The notes beneath the pieces were generated by a model. That model saw only the letters and a program-made list of their open reading frames with translations. It was not told the origin of the DNA and searched no databases. The position numbers and the translations under genes were made by a program. A stretch of 25,785 nucleotides of DNA from a virus, in the IMG/VR virus record IMGVR_UViG_3300009285_000380, positions 1 to 25,785 of that record, one strand, 5' to 3'. Shown one piece after another: positions 1-7,943 of this stretch (within the stretch, counting starts at the first letter, position 1; every line of letters begins with the position of its first letter).

Positions 1-2336
1 TTAATATAGGCAATCAATAATCCATCTTCAGATATTCCATAATCAGCATTAGGAAATCTATTTCTGACAGCATTAAATTTAAACTGATTATAGGTAAAGT
101 ATTTATTTTGAGATTTGAAAACTACGAAAGGCGGATTTTCGCCTATTTGAGGAATGGGAATAAGGGATACTCCCTTGCCAATGCCTTGTTCAGCAGTTGC
201 ATAATATAATAAATTAGCAGGCTTGGTTTCAGTATTAAGATATTCTTCCAATTTGGCTTTCTCTATTGGTTCGCCTTCAGGTCTATATCTAACACCTTTG
301 GGAGATTCGCCTTTAATAATCATTCTCCCATCTGTAAAATATCCTTGTGGAGATATATATAACTCACCTATATTTTCTTTTTTTGCCGCAACTGCTTTTG
401 GAATAGTAATCTCCTTACCTTCTGTTGCTTTTGGTATTCCTTTAGGTGCTTTAGATATAATTTCTTTGAATTTAGTTAATGCTTCTTTAGTATTTTGAAT
501 CTTTGCTCCACCATCTATTTTAAAGTCAATAGTAGGCTTTATCCCTATTCCTTCTTCAGGAAGTTCTGCAATTGCCTTATCAATCTGTTTTAATACTTCT
601 TCTCGGTTTGGAATAAGTTCACGTCTGCCTTTCTGGACACTTTCCCTAATTAACTCTTTCACCTTCTCCACCTGTTCGGCTCTGGTAATAGCGGGAGTAA
701 GTTCGGCTTTTGCAGATTTTCCAATAAAATCATATTGCTGTATAGAAACCCATTCTCCTTGTGGAGTTTTTACTTCTATGTTTTCAGGACTAATATTTTT
801 GAGTGATTTTATATCCTGCCCCCTTTTTGTCTGTATTATCCTTTCGTCTGGAGACATATCTGTTGTTTTTCTTACTCTTAATATGACCCCTTCACCTAAA
901 CCCTTTCTTTGTGCATAAGATTGGGCATATTCTTCGTTAGAACTAAGAGATACTTGTTCTACTCCTTTAGCAACCGCTCGTTTTTTGAGTCCTTCTTTCT
1001 GAATACTCAACGCCGCACCTTCCGATGTTCCATGATATACAAACGCTTCTTCTGCTAATGGCTCAAGCCCTTTTTCGGAAGTTACAGTTGGCTTTTCAAC
1101 TTTGCCTGCTATATTTTTAGCAATATCACCATATTGTTTAGGATTATAGAAAGTAGATAATTTGGGAACTTCAATTCCTAACTTTTGAGCATGTAATTTC
1201 AAGGACTCAAAAGCATTTGTCATACTTTTCCGTCTTTGTGTAGATTCTCCCTTAATTTCTTGTGGAGTTAATTCCTGAATGATTTTATTTGCTTGAATAA
1301 TCTTATCAATAGAATATTGCTCCGTCTTTCCCTTTACAGTCGGCTTTTCACCTGTCGGGGCTTCCGCCTTAACCTCTGGCGTTGCAGGCGTAACTTCTTT
1401 CTTGATTCCAGCAGGCGGGACTTCTGCCTTCTTTGTAATTGGTTCAGGGGTTACTTCGGCAGGTATAACTTTCTCTGCTTCCGCTGATTCAGTGCGTTTC
1501 AGCCAATCTTCATAACTTTCTTTAAATTTCGGTTTAAGTTCAACCTTTTCCGCCCCTTTAGGTATCAAATCCTTAAAATTTAATTTACCACGTTCGCCCA
1601 TAAGCCCCAATCCAGCACCAGTTATAGCACTAACTATAATATCTTTTGTATCAGCCCCTTCTGCTGCGGCTTGAGTTCCAAAAACGCCAGCCATCGTTGT
1701 TGCCCTTGGCAGCCTTGCTAATGGTTCAGTCGCTTTTAAAATTCCACCCATAACCGCACCCTTAGCCCCCGCTATTGCTGTATTTACTATACCCTTATCT
1801 GATTCTCTTAAAGCATCTAAGGTAGCCATCCCAAGAACAGGCCCCAGATATTTGGTAGGAAGAGCATATTCCCCCAATGTTACTGGAGTTGCACCAATAG
1901 CCTGATAAATTTTATCTACCAGCGCATCCTTATCTTTTATTTCCTCTAATTTAGGGGCTATCTGCGAAGATACATTTCTTAAATATTCCTCTGCAACCTT
2001 AAATCCGCCGCCTTTTTCCCATCCAGTTTTCTCACTAATTTTTGTAGCAATTTTATCTAATAAACCGGGAATGTTTGCTAAAGTATTGTAAAAGGAAGCA
2101 GCGGACCCTTTGTAACCTAAAGATATATCCTTGCCTACTCTTTTCATGCTTTCTACTGGAGCGTCAAAATACGATTTGGTCTTTTCTGGTGGGACGATTT
2201 CTTCTTTAGGGATTAAACTCGTAAAGTCTAATTTACCTCTTTCAGGAAGCAAGATTTCTTTCTTTTCCTCTTCCTCTTTTTCTTCTTCCACAAGCGTAGT
2301 TCCGCCCGGTATCAAACTCGTAAAGTCTAATGCCAT
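1..2336 (-). CDS. Large polyvalent-type phage protein, 3' end outside window
   Basis: The frame is open for 778 codons from ATG 2336-2334 to the left edge, with no stop, so the C-terminus is missing. The start lies one base after the stop of the preceding gene. Residues 1-60 are charged and hold two copies of LDFTSLIP (3-10, 36-43); a third, LNFKDLIP, is at about 252-259. Residues about 150-250 are Gly/Ala-rich and helical, with membrane-like stretches. Residues about 270-345 are a Pro/Glu/Lys/Thr-rich linker. Residues about 430-530 contain YHGTS, a KEGL segment, VSLSSNEEYAQSYA and GEGVILRVRK, resembling ADP-ribosyltransferase-like folds. A later segment has GYFTDGRMIIKG. Very large modular proteins at the end of a podovirus late operon are often packaged and injected; that role is inferred here. 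No lysozyme or protease motif was recognised in the visible part. Confidence 0.85.
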   Translation of the reverse strand, partial: MALDFTSLIPGGTTLVEEEKEEEEKKEILLPERGKLDFTSLIPKEEIVPPEKTKSYFDAPVESMKRVGKDISLGYKGSAASFYNTLANIPGLLDKIATKISEKTGWEKGGGFKVAEEYLRNVSSQIAPKLEEIKDKDALVDKIYQAIGATPVTLGEYALPTKYLGPVLGMATLDALRESDKGIVNTAIAGAKGAVMGGILKATEPLARLPRATTMAGVFGTQAAAEGADTKDIIVSAITGAGLGLMGERGKLNFKDLIPKGAEKVELKPKFKESYEDWLKRTESAEAEKVIPAEVTPEPITKKAEVPPAGIKKEVTPATPEVKAEAPTGEKPTVKGKTEQYSIDKIIQANKIIQELTPQEIKGESTQRRKSMTNAFESLKLHAQKLGIEVPKLSTFYNPKQYGDIAKNIAGKVEKPTVTSEKGLEPLAEEAFVYHGTSEGAALSIQKEGLKKRAVAKGVEQVSLSSNEEYAQSYAQRKGLGEGVILRVRKTTDMSPDERIIQTKRGQDIKSLKNISPENIEVKTPQGEWVSIQQYDFIGKSAKAELTPAITRAEQVEKVKELIRESVQKGRRELIPNREEVLKQIDKAIAELPEEGIGIKPTIDFKIDGGAKIQNTKEALTKFKEIISKAPKGIPKATEGKEITIPKAVAAKKENIGELYISPQGYFTDGRMIIKGESPKGVRYRPEGEPIEKAKLEEYLNTETKPANLLYYATAEQGIGKGVSLIPIPQIGENPPFVVFKSQNKYFTYNQFKFNAVRNRFPNADYGISEDGLLIAYI
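2215..2331 (-). repeat. 18-bp direct repeat encoding the LDFTSLIP motif
   Basis: The plus-strand sequence aaactcgtaaagtctaat occurs at 2215-2232 and 2314-2331, 99 bp (33 codons) apart. Both copies lie in the same reading frame and encode LDFTSL. The near-identity at DNA level suggests recent duplication of a short functional peptide. Confidence 0.85.
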
Positions 2337-2337
2337 A

Positions 2338-3429
2338 TTATTTTCTCGTAGTTAGATAGTCTTCCAACTCGGCAAGTTCACTTAATTTATCAGGGTAAGC
2401 CTTTTTTAGCATGTTCATAATCTGGTCTATAGGAGCGCCTTTATCTGCGGCATTAATAGCATTCTTCATGTCATTTCTAAATTCTTCGGTATACGTACGA
2501 ACCTTCTCCTTAATCTTCACAAACCCCCTCGGTTGCCCTGTAGGAGTAAGGCCACTCTCTTCATACCCTTCTGGCGGTGTTGTCAATGCAGGCGGTTTTG
2601 CCTCCCCTTCAGCAATAACCTCTACTTGTTCAGTTTGCGGATTTGTTCTATACCGTTTATTATCAAGCGTAAACTGTGTTTCTTTAGGCTGTTCCGTCTT
2701 TGTAAACGCCCCTTCTTCCCTACCACCTGCAGGGAACTCCATAGCATAAATAGCGGTTCTCTGTTCAGGTGCAAGTTTAGATTTACCTTCTTCTAACCAT
2801 GATATAAACTCTTGAGGTGTATCAAGTGTAAACTGTTTCCCTGTTCGTGTTACAGTCAAGGTCCTTCCTATCAACGCCTTCCCATAATCAATGACATTTT
2901 TAGTCTGTTTCTCTGCCTCTTTAGCAGCCTTTTCTTCGGCTCTTTTAGCCTTCTCCGCGTCCTTAGCAGCCTTATATTCCTGTTGTTTCTGCCATGTTTG
3001 TTGTTTCAAATCGTCACTGGTAGGAACGACTGTTCTTCCTGCCCCACCTGTCCTTCCCCCTCCAGCCCCTGAACTTGGCAGCCGTGTGGATTCGGTCTCT
3101 GCTGGCATTCTCTCCATCGTAACCCTACCAGTATCAGTCGTTGTTAGCCTTGGCTGACCACCAGCCCTTATTCCACCGGTAAGAGCCATTATCTCGTCGT
3201 ATGTAGCAGAACGTCCACCAGGTGGAGATGATAGTCCAGTAGGCCCAAAAGACCCAGAAGGTTGCGATGTAGCAGATATTTGTCTTGTTCCACCTACTTG
3301 TTCCTGTCCCTGACTTTTTCGCCTATTCAACCATTCTTGTAATTGCAGTTCCCATAATTTTCTATCTCTAAGTAACGCCTCTTCTTCATAATTAACCAAG
3401 TTTGGCATTCTCACAGGATAAAATGGCAT
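2338..3429 (-). CDS. Low-complexity coiled-coil phage protein, possible internal virion protein
   Basis: I do not recognise this 363-residue protein. Its start follows a strong GGGGAGGG site. Residues about 14-40 form a charged helix. Residues 45-140 are disordered and rich in Ser, Gly, Pro and Thr. Residues about 140-180 are an Ala/Lys/Glu helix of the AKDAEKAKRAEEKAAKEAEK type, likely coiled coil. After this comes a small folded segment (about 185-240, with TLTVTRTGKQFTLDTPQEF), another linker, and a C-terminal helical piece with MNMLKKAYPDKLSELAELED. It sits between the Gly-rich coiled-coil protein and the polyvalent-type protein, the place where podoviruses commonly encode ejection proteins. 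That role is inferred from position and composition only. Confidence 0.8.
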   Translation of the reverse strand: MPFYPVRMPNLVNYEEEALLRDRKLWELQLQEWLNRRKSQGQEQVGGTRQISATSQPSGSFGPTGLSSPPGGRSATYDEIMALTGGIRAGGQPRLTTTDTGRVTMERMPAETESTRLPSSGAGGGRTGGAGRTVVPTSDDLKQQTWQKQQEYKAAKDAEKAKRAEEKAAKEAEKQTKNVIDYGKALIGRTLTVTRTGKQFTLDTPQEFISWLEEGKSKLAPEQRTAIYAMEFPAGGREEGAFTKTEQPKETQFTLDNKRYRTNPQTEQVEVIAEGEAKPPALTTPPEGYEESGLTPTGQPRGFVKIKEKVRTYTEEFRNDMKNAINAADKGAPIDQIMNMLKKAYPDKLSELAELEDYLTTRK

Positions 3430-3441
3430 ATTTTCCCTCCC

Positions 3442-4737
3442 CTAAATTACCCTATAATTATATCTATCAACAAAATTACTCATTTCCTCTGGTGTTGCAG
3501 CACGTCCACTTGAGAAATAGTCATAGGCAGAAGTAGGCTGCGAACTAATAGGCTGTAAACCAGTTCCAAATCCAGGACTATTATACCCAGGATTTGAATA
3601 CTGAGTCCCTTCTTTCCATAGCCACGGGTCAGGCTCTGTAGGTAATACCGGCTGAACGCCAACTCCTCCGCTATTATATCCAGGATTAGGCACCCAACCT
3701 CCTCCGCCACCGCCATACCCAGGGACGCCTACTCCACCACCGTATCCCCCCCCTCCGCCACCGCCATACCCAGGGACGCTATAGCCACCACCATAGCCAC
3801 CGCCGCCAGTAGGAGTCTGCCCTGTAATTGCTGCATAAAGAGAATCTCTTGACATCCCTTCAGGCAATTCCATCAATGGTATTTGCCTTGTATTTGCTGC
3901 TGATGTCAATCCACTTGTCCTTGTGTTCGCAATATCAGTGCTAAACCCAGCACGCCCTAACAATAACTGTATCTGCCTATCCAAAGCCGATTCCTCAGCC
4001 CCTAACTTTGCCGAAGTAGCCCCATACCGCTGACTTGCCATATTGCCATATATGCCAGCCTCAGCCCCAGTAACACCTGTAAGTGACGCTACTCTGGCAG
4101 TTTCAGCATCTCTTTCCCTATTCATACGTTCAAGGTCAATATCCCTGTTAGACTGCGCTAAATCAGCCGCACGCTGAGACTCTATATCATACTGCAAGCC
4201 CATAGACGCACCAGAAGGACCGTAACCGGTTGCTGTTTGCCTTGCTGTCTGTTCCGCTAAATCGGTATATGACCTTGTCAAATCCTCTTTAGCCTGAGTC
4301 TGTAATGTTGCATATTCTTCATCAGACATCAATCCAGACTTATAAGCACTATCAATAGCAGTCCGTAAATCCTGGTATCCTTGCAATGCCTTGTCGTAAT
4401 CTTCCCCAGGCTGTAATTCAGCATATCGGCTTGTAATCGTATCCCTCTGTGCTTGAGCCTCATCTAAAGCAGTTTGATAATCCTGAAGAGATAATTGCCC
4501 TGTTTGGTAGGCGTCTTCAATCGCCTTCAAAATATTCTGATAATCCTCTTCTGCTTTATCAACCGCCTCCTGACGTTGTCTAAAAATTTCCTTCTCAAGT
4601 TCATAGTCATTAGAGGTATAACCATAAGTGCCAGGCATAGACGGATAATCAGACGGTAACCCATAAGGGTTATTAGGGTCATAACCTCTCGGTAGCATTT
4701 CTCCCGGGTCATATATTATTTCATCATTATTAGCCAT
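3442..4737 (-). CDS. Gly-rich coiled-coil protein, candidate internal/ejection protein
   Basis: 431 residues, preceded by an AAAGGGGATG-type ribosome site. Residues 1-45 are Pro/Tyr-rich. Residues 46-165 are a long helical region holding two copies of a helical unit, AIEDAYQTGQLSLQDY at 72-87 and AIDSAYKSGLMSDEEY at 127-142, 55 residues apart. Residues 165-285 are a further Ala/Arg/Gln-rich helical region (RAADLAQSNRDIDLERMNRE). Residues 310-365 are Gly/Tyr-rich with repeated VPGYGGGGGG. The tail has NPGYNS twice and a short helix at the end. Position after the tail genes and the helical, low-complexity make-up fit a T7 gp14-like or P22 ejection-type role, but I see no diagnostic motif. Confidence 0.85.
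   Translation of the reverse strand: MANNDEIIYDPGEMLPRGYDPNNPYGLPSDYPSMPGTYGYTSNDYELEKEIFRQRQEAVDKAEEDYQNILKAIEDAYQTGQLSLQDYQTALDEAQAQRDTITSRYAELQPGEDYDKALQGYQDLRTAIDSAYKSGLMSDEEYATLQTQAKEDLTRSYTDLAEQTARQTATGYGPSGASMGLQYDIESQRAADLAQSNRDIDLERMNRERDAETARVASLTGVTGAEAGIYGNMASQRYGATSAKLGAEESALDRQIQLLLGRAGFSTDIANTRTSGLTSAANTRQIPLMELPEGMSRDSLYAAITGQTPTGGGGYGGGYSVPGYGGGGGGGYGGGVGVPGYGGGGGGWVPNPGYNSGGVGVQPVLPTEPDPWLWKEGTQYSNPGYNSPGFGTGLQPISSQPTSAYDYFSSGRAATPEEMSNFVDRYNYRVI
3701..3779 (-). repeat. Tandem 28-bp direct repeat in Gly-rich coding tract
   Basis: Two identical 28-bp copies occur at 3701-3728 and 3752-3779 (51-bp period). Each encodes a VPGYGGGGGG unit. The exact identity suggests slippage or recent duplication inside the Gly-rich tract. 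Confidence 0.85.
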
Positions 4738-4754
4738 AATACATCATCCCCTTT

Positions 4755-5984
4755 CTATTTTAATATCTTCAACCAATTATCAATACCTATAAAACACACA
4801 CCATTAACATTCTGCCCTTTTACATACTCAATAAATCTATCTTTCCTTTCTTTAGTATTGCCAATTTCTTTATCAGTCCACAAATTATAAGTATCACCCA
4901 AAAATCCGCCTACAACAATGGGCTTATCTTTAGAAATCCGCCTGTAATACAAGTTAAGGTTCATACCCATTAGAGTATTAAAGAAATGCGGACCCCACCA
5001 CCAGTCGCCATCCGCTTTAATCTGAATAGCCTCATCCCATTTCTTGTCTCTGCCCTCCCCAGGATAGAAGCAAATCTGTCTATAAACATAAATATTCGGT
5101 GCTTGAGATTTAAGATAAGCAATAATCTTTTCTGCAATCTTACCGCATTCAGCGTATCTGTCTGGAGACAGGTCAATGCTGTTTTGTTTACCCCATAACA
5201 CGATAACAGAATGAATGAGAGGCTCATTGGATATATTCACCTTATTAACTATCTTCCCAATCAACTGTAATAGACCCACATCTTCATATTCAAAATCAAA
5301 TGCAAATATAATCTGTTTATCAGTATTAACCACTACTTTGAAAATTTCATTTAAAATATCTTCTTTAATCTCATATACAGGCACTAACAAACAGTCAATT
5401 TCTTTTTTACTGATAGCCGATTTAATTTTGGTAAGGTTATCACATTCACCAATACCGATAAAGAATGGTTGAGGCGATAATTGTGTAGGCATATTTCCCT
5501 CTATATACTTCACCAACGCCTGCACCTTGTCAGCAGGTATAACGCCAGCAAGTTCAGTCTGCAACTTTATGTAATCTTTAGTATTGATATAATGACTAAC
5601 CCTCACCGATTTAACAGCGTCCATCAATTCCTTACCATAGTTAATCACGCTATCATAAGTCACGATATAGTTCACCCACTGCGTAACATCAAACTTTGTA
5701 ACATCGTAACTTTCTAACTTATACCGCATAAACTCAATTTGTTCTGGAGTAATATCTTTTGCATATTTCAGAACATCAGCAAAAGTTTGTATATCAAATT
5801 TTATAATCTCTTTATCGTATCTGACTATATCTATTTTCTGGGGCGTGATGTAAAAACTATATCCCTCTATAGCAAGAGTAACCGAGTCAAGATTTCTGAT
5901 GGGAGTCCCCAACTTCACCGTATTCACCACCTCTGCCTGTGCAAAGGTTGAGATAAATAATATTGTCAGTATGAGATATTTCAT
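4755..5984 (-). CDS. Exported protein with possible TIM-barrel C-terminal domain
   Basis: 409 residues from ATG 5984. A GTG lies six bases upstream at 5990, but it falls inside the AGGTGA ribosome site, so the ATG is preferred. The N-terminus MKYLILTILFISTFAQA is a clear Sec signal peptide with an AQA cleavage site. Residues about 20-170 are an unrecognised mixed region. From about 175 onwards alternating beta and alpha segments appear (PFFIGIGECDNL, IDCLLVPVYEIKED, QIIFAFDFEYED, IHSVIVLWGKQ, NIYVYRQICFYPG, KPIVVGGFLGDTYNLW, VNGVCFIGIDNW), which read like a glycosidase-type (beta/alpha)8 barrel. Candidate acids are in FDFEYED and DGDWWWG, but I cannot assign catalytic residues. Starts 7 bp after the stop of the TPR gene. 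It might be a cell-wall or polysaccharide hydrolase; this is weak inference. Confidence 0.85.
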   Translation of the reverse strand: MKYLILTILFISTFAQAEVVNTVKLGTPIRNLDSVTLAIEGYSFYITPQKIDIVRYDKEIIKFDIQTFADVLKYAKDITPEQIEFMRYKLESYDVTKFDVTQWVNYIVTYDSVINYGKELMDAVKSVRVSHYINTKDYIKLQTELAGVIPADKVQALVKYIEGNMPTQLSPQPFFIGIGECDNLTKIKSAISKKEIDCLLVPVYEIKEDILNEIFKVVVNTDKQIIFAFDFEYEDVGLLQLIGKIVNKVNISNEPLIHSVIVLWGKQNSIDLSPDRYAECGKIAEKIIAYLKSQAPNIYVYRQICFYPGEGRDKKWDEAIQIKADGDWWWGPHFFNTLMGMNLNLYYRRISKDKPIVVGGFLGDTYNLWTDKEIGNTKERKDRFIEYVKGQNVNGVCFIGIDNWLKILK

Positions 5985-5990
5985 GGTCAC

Positions 5991-6644
5991 CTATTGTGAC
6001 TGTTTTAATTGTAGGTTTATTTTTTCTAATAAATTTCCAATTTGTTTAGTTGCTTCTGCATCGTCAGTCAAATTGCCAGCAGTCAGAAGATCATCTTTTG
6101 CACCAGCATAGTCTTTGAGTTGCTGTTTGACTTTGGCACGATAGTAATAGCCTGACCATCCTTTCACTATAACTAATTTAGTAAGTATATATTTAAAATC
6201 TGCCCCAATGCTAAGGAGTTCTTTCCAAGTGACTTTTTGAAAATATGGGGTTTCATCCATTAACAATACATTTATTAGTTCTTCTCTTCCCTGAACATAA
6301 TTTTTTTCATGGTAATAAGTAAGACCAATATGAAGACGAGAAGATGCTATGTGGGTTATGTCAGCATCCTCAATCAACAAAACTTTACTAAATTCTATCC
6401 TTGCTTGCGGATAGTTTTTTTCTTCATAGTAAGTAATACCAATAGCATGTTGCGCATTTGACTTATCTAACCCTAAAGATGCTAAAGTTAATGCTTCCAT
6501 AAGGTCAATCCTTGCCCCAATATAATTCCTGGCAATATATTTTTCTAAACCTGCATCAAGTGCCTCCTGCCAAGTCGTATAAGCCCATGCATCACCACTT
6601 ATCAATACCATTCCCAAAACCAGACCTAACAATTTCTTAAACAT
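5991..6644 (-). CDS. Exported TPR-repeat protein
   Basis: 217 residues with a textbook AAGGAGGAATGGTAAGATG start. MFKKLLGLVLGMVLISGDAWA is a Sec signal peptide ending in AWA. The mature protein is built of TPR-like helical pairs: DAGLEKYIARNYIGARIDL, HAIGITYYEEKNYPQARIEF, LHIGLTYYHEKNYVQGREEL and YYRAKVKQQLKDYAGAKDDL, each with the N-Y-x-x-A/G signature. TPR domains bind peptides or proteins, so this probably acts as an adaptor in the periplasm or outside the cell. It lies between two other exported genes. Exported TPR proteins are uncommon in phage late operons, so acquisition from a bacterium is plausible. Confidence 0.88.
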   Translation of the reverse strand: MFKKLLGLVLGMVLISGDAWAYTTWQEALDAGLEKYIARNYIGARIDLMEALTLASLGLDKSNAQHAIGITYYEEKNYPQARIEFSKVLLIEDADITHIASSRLHIGLTYYHEKNYVQGREELINVLLMDETPYFQKVTWKELLSIGADFKYILTKLVIVKGWSGYYYRAKVKQQLKDYAGAKDDLLTAGNLTDDAEATKQIGNLLEKINLQLKQSQ

Positions 6645-6660
6645 CTTACCATTCCTCCTT

Positions 6661-7077
6661 TTACTTACAAGGCAACTCTGGATTGAGAGCCCTGAATATG
6701 ATTAACCACATCTGCAACTGCTCCGCAACCTCTACACAAGGTTTTTCAGTTGCCCCCATTATTTCTGTATAGTCAAATATATCGGTTCGTGTTATAATTA
6801 CATTTCCATTAGCGTCAAGTTTGTATGTCCCATCTTCATTCTTCTCTAACAACTGCGGTATCAATACTTCATCACCTGCGTTAAATTGTGTCTTCCAGTT
6901 ATTATATCCCTGCACATGCTCCTGTGCGTTAGGTGTCCATATCCCGAAGTAAGTCTTGCATACCTGATATATAGACATTGCCTCTGTCAACTTGACTGCC
7001 TCAAGTTTGGGAGTGATAGCGTAGGCTGTGAAGGTGATTACCAATACCAAGAATATCGTTACTAATAAGTATTTCAT
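6661..7077 (-). CDS. Exported protein with LysM-like domain
   Basis: 138 residues. The signal peptide MKYLLVTIFLVLVITFTAYA is followed by a region (about 33-76) resembling a LysM peptidoglycan-binding motif: MSIYQVCKTYFG, then GYNNW, then NAGDEVLIPQL, matching the usual order of start helix, second helix and final G-x-x-hydrophobic-I-P strand. Cysteines at 40, 117 and 137 could form a disulphide after export. The last 50 residues are unrecognised. There is no lipobox, so this is not an obvious o-spanin. An upstream ATG (7082-7080) gives only a two-codon ORF; the strong GGAGGAGGGG site serves the longer frame. Peptidoglycan binding during lysis or remodelling is inferred. Confidence 0.82.
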   Translation of the reverse strand: MKYLLVTIFLVLVITFTAYAITPKLEAVKLTEAMSIYQVCKTYFGIWTPNAQEHVQGYNNWKTQFNAGDEVLIPQLLEKNEDGTYKLDANGNVIITRTDIFDYTEIMGATEKPCVEVAEQLQMWLIIFRALNPELPCK

Positions 7078-7138
7078 TTCATTTTTACCCCTCCTCCTTT
7101 TACTACCTCGTTATATTACACGTCCTCGCTATACCAAT

Positions 7139-7456
7139 CTATTTGGCTTCCACTGCCAAATATCCCGTATAGCCTATTTGTGCCTCTGTCCACGTAAATA
7201 ATGGGTAGTCTGGTATTATCTCGGTCATTTCTTTTTCATCCCCTAAAAATTCCACAAGGCGGTCAATACCTTGGTCGGTTTTCAATACCGACTCTTCTAT
7301 CTTCTGTAACTTCTCCTTGATATATTTCAGTTCTACATCTATCGCCTTCTGGTTCTGGTATATGTTAAATGCCCCGATAGTTATCGTGCCTATTACTGTT
7401 ATAACTGCTACCAATAGAGGCATGTAATTAGTCCATGTATGAGTTTGCTTTTTCAT
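7139..7456 (-). CDS. Single-TM coiled-coil membrane protein, candidate i-spanin or holin
   Basis: 105 residues. Residues about 12-34 (LLVAVITVIGTITIGAFNIY) form one transmembrane segment after a short basic N-terminus. They are followed by a heptad-like amphipathic helix to about residue 72 (VELKYIKEKLQKIEESVLKT). This N-in, C-out TM plus external coiled coil is the layout of inner-membrane spanins and of some holin-associated proteins. The start overlaps the stop of the nuclease gene as ATGA, implying translational coupling. No family was recognised by residue motif, and no classical two-component o-spanin is visible next to it. Confidence 0.78.
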   Translation of the reverse strand: MKKQTHTWTNYMPLLVAVITVIGTITIGAFNIYQNQKAIDVELKYIKEKLQKIEESVLKTDQGIDRLVEFLGDEKEMTEIIPDYPLFTWTEAQIGYTGYLAVEAK

Positions 7457-7770
7457 TTGTCAATTTCCGTAATTTCAATATTGTATAGTGCGAGAAGCAA
7501 CTTTTTTTTCAATCTATAAACAGGCGTCTTTGTGATATCAGCCTTTACATCTTCAACGATAAACCTGCCATCTGAAAAATAACCAAAGTCTGCAATGTAT
7601 TTACAAATAATCATTCCTTTAACTTCAATGACAAATTCAGGATGAACTACTAACTTTGCTATCAACCCTTTTTTCTCTAATGACTTTAAATAAATATATC
7701 TATTCGCCTCTCGTTTTGAGTCAAACTTAATTCCGTCAAACTCTACTCTAACATTCCTATACTTATTCAC
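7453..7770 (-). CDS. DUF1064-type PD-(D/E)XK nuclease
   Basis: 105 residues, GTG start. The protein matches the DUF1064 family pattern: KYRNVRVEFDGIKFDSKREA at the start, YIADFGY, IVEDVKA, then TPVYRLKKKLL and a final IEITEI strand. Candidate active-site residues are E21 (SKREA), D61 (ADFGY), E73 and K76 (VEDVKA), which fit a PD-(D/E)XK fold. DUF1064 members are common in phages and are thought to be Holliday-junction-resolvase-like or other DNA endonucleases; a role in resolving branched DNA before packaging is plausible. It overlaps the preceding gene as GTGA and the next as ATGA, so it is embedded in a coupled cassette of otherwise membrane or unknown proteins. Confidence 0.88.
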   Translation of the reverse strand: MNKYRNVRVEFDGIKFDSKREANRYIYLKSLEKKGLIAKLVVHPEFVIEVKGMIICKYIADFGYFSDGRFIVEDVKADITKTPVYRLKKKLLLALYNIEITEIDK

Positions 7771-7943
7771 TTCTTCTTGCCTTTACCCTTCAAACTCCTC
7801 AAATATTCAAGATGATATTCAAGACTCATTGTCAATAACGGTCTCGGTGCAATGTTAAACAGAAAATCATAATCGTTATTCGTATGTTCTTTTATCTTAT
7901 TTATCACATACTGCACTGCAAGGGCATGACTGTAACGGTTCAT
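7767..7943 (-). CDS. Small basic protein in coupled cassette, unknown function
   Basis: 58 residues from ATG 7943, beginning MNRYSHALAVQYVINKIKEH. A longer frame opens at 8015, but the 7943 start overlaps the upstream stop as ATGA and the downstream gene starts as GTGA on its stop, so the shorter form gives clean four-base overlaps on both sides. The body is helical (LEYHLEYLRSL) and the C-terminus is a Lys/Gly tail (KGKGKKK). I do not recognise the family. Placement directly before the nuclease suggests a partner role, as inference only. Confidence 0.65.
   Translation of the reverse strand: MNRYSHALAVQYVINKIKEHTNNDYDFLFNIAPRPLLTMSLEYHLEYLRSLKGKGKKK

Noticed and set aside
7074-7082. Two-codon ORF (ATGAAATGA) before the LysM-like gene
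   Set aside because: Such short frames are common by chance next to an ATG; the strong ribosome site can serve the longer gene.
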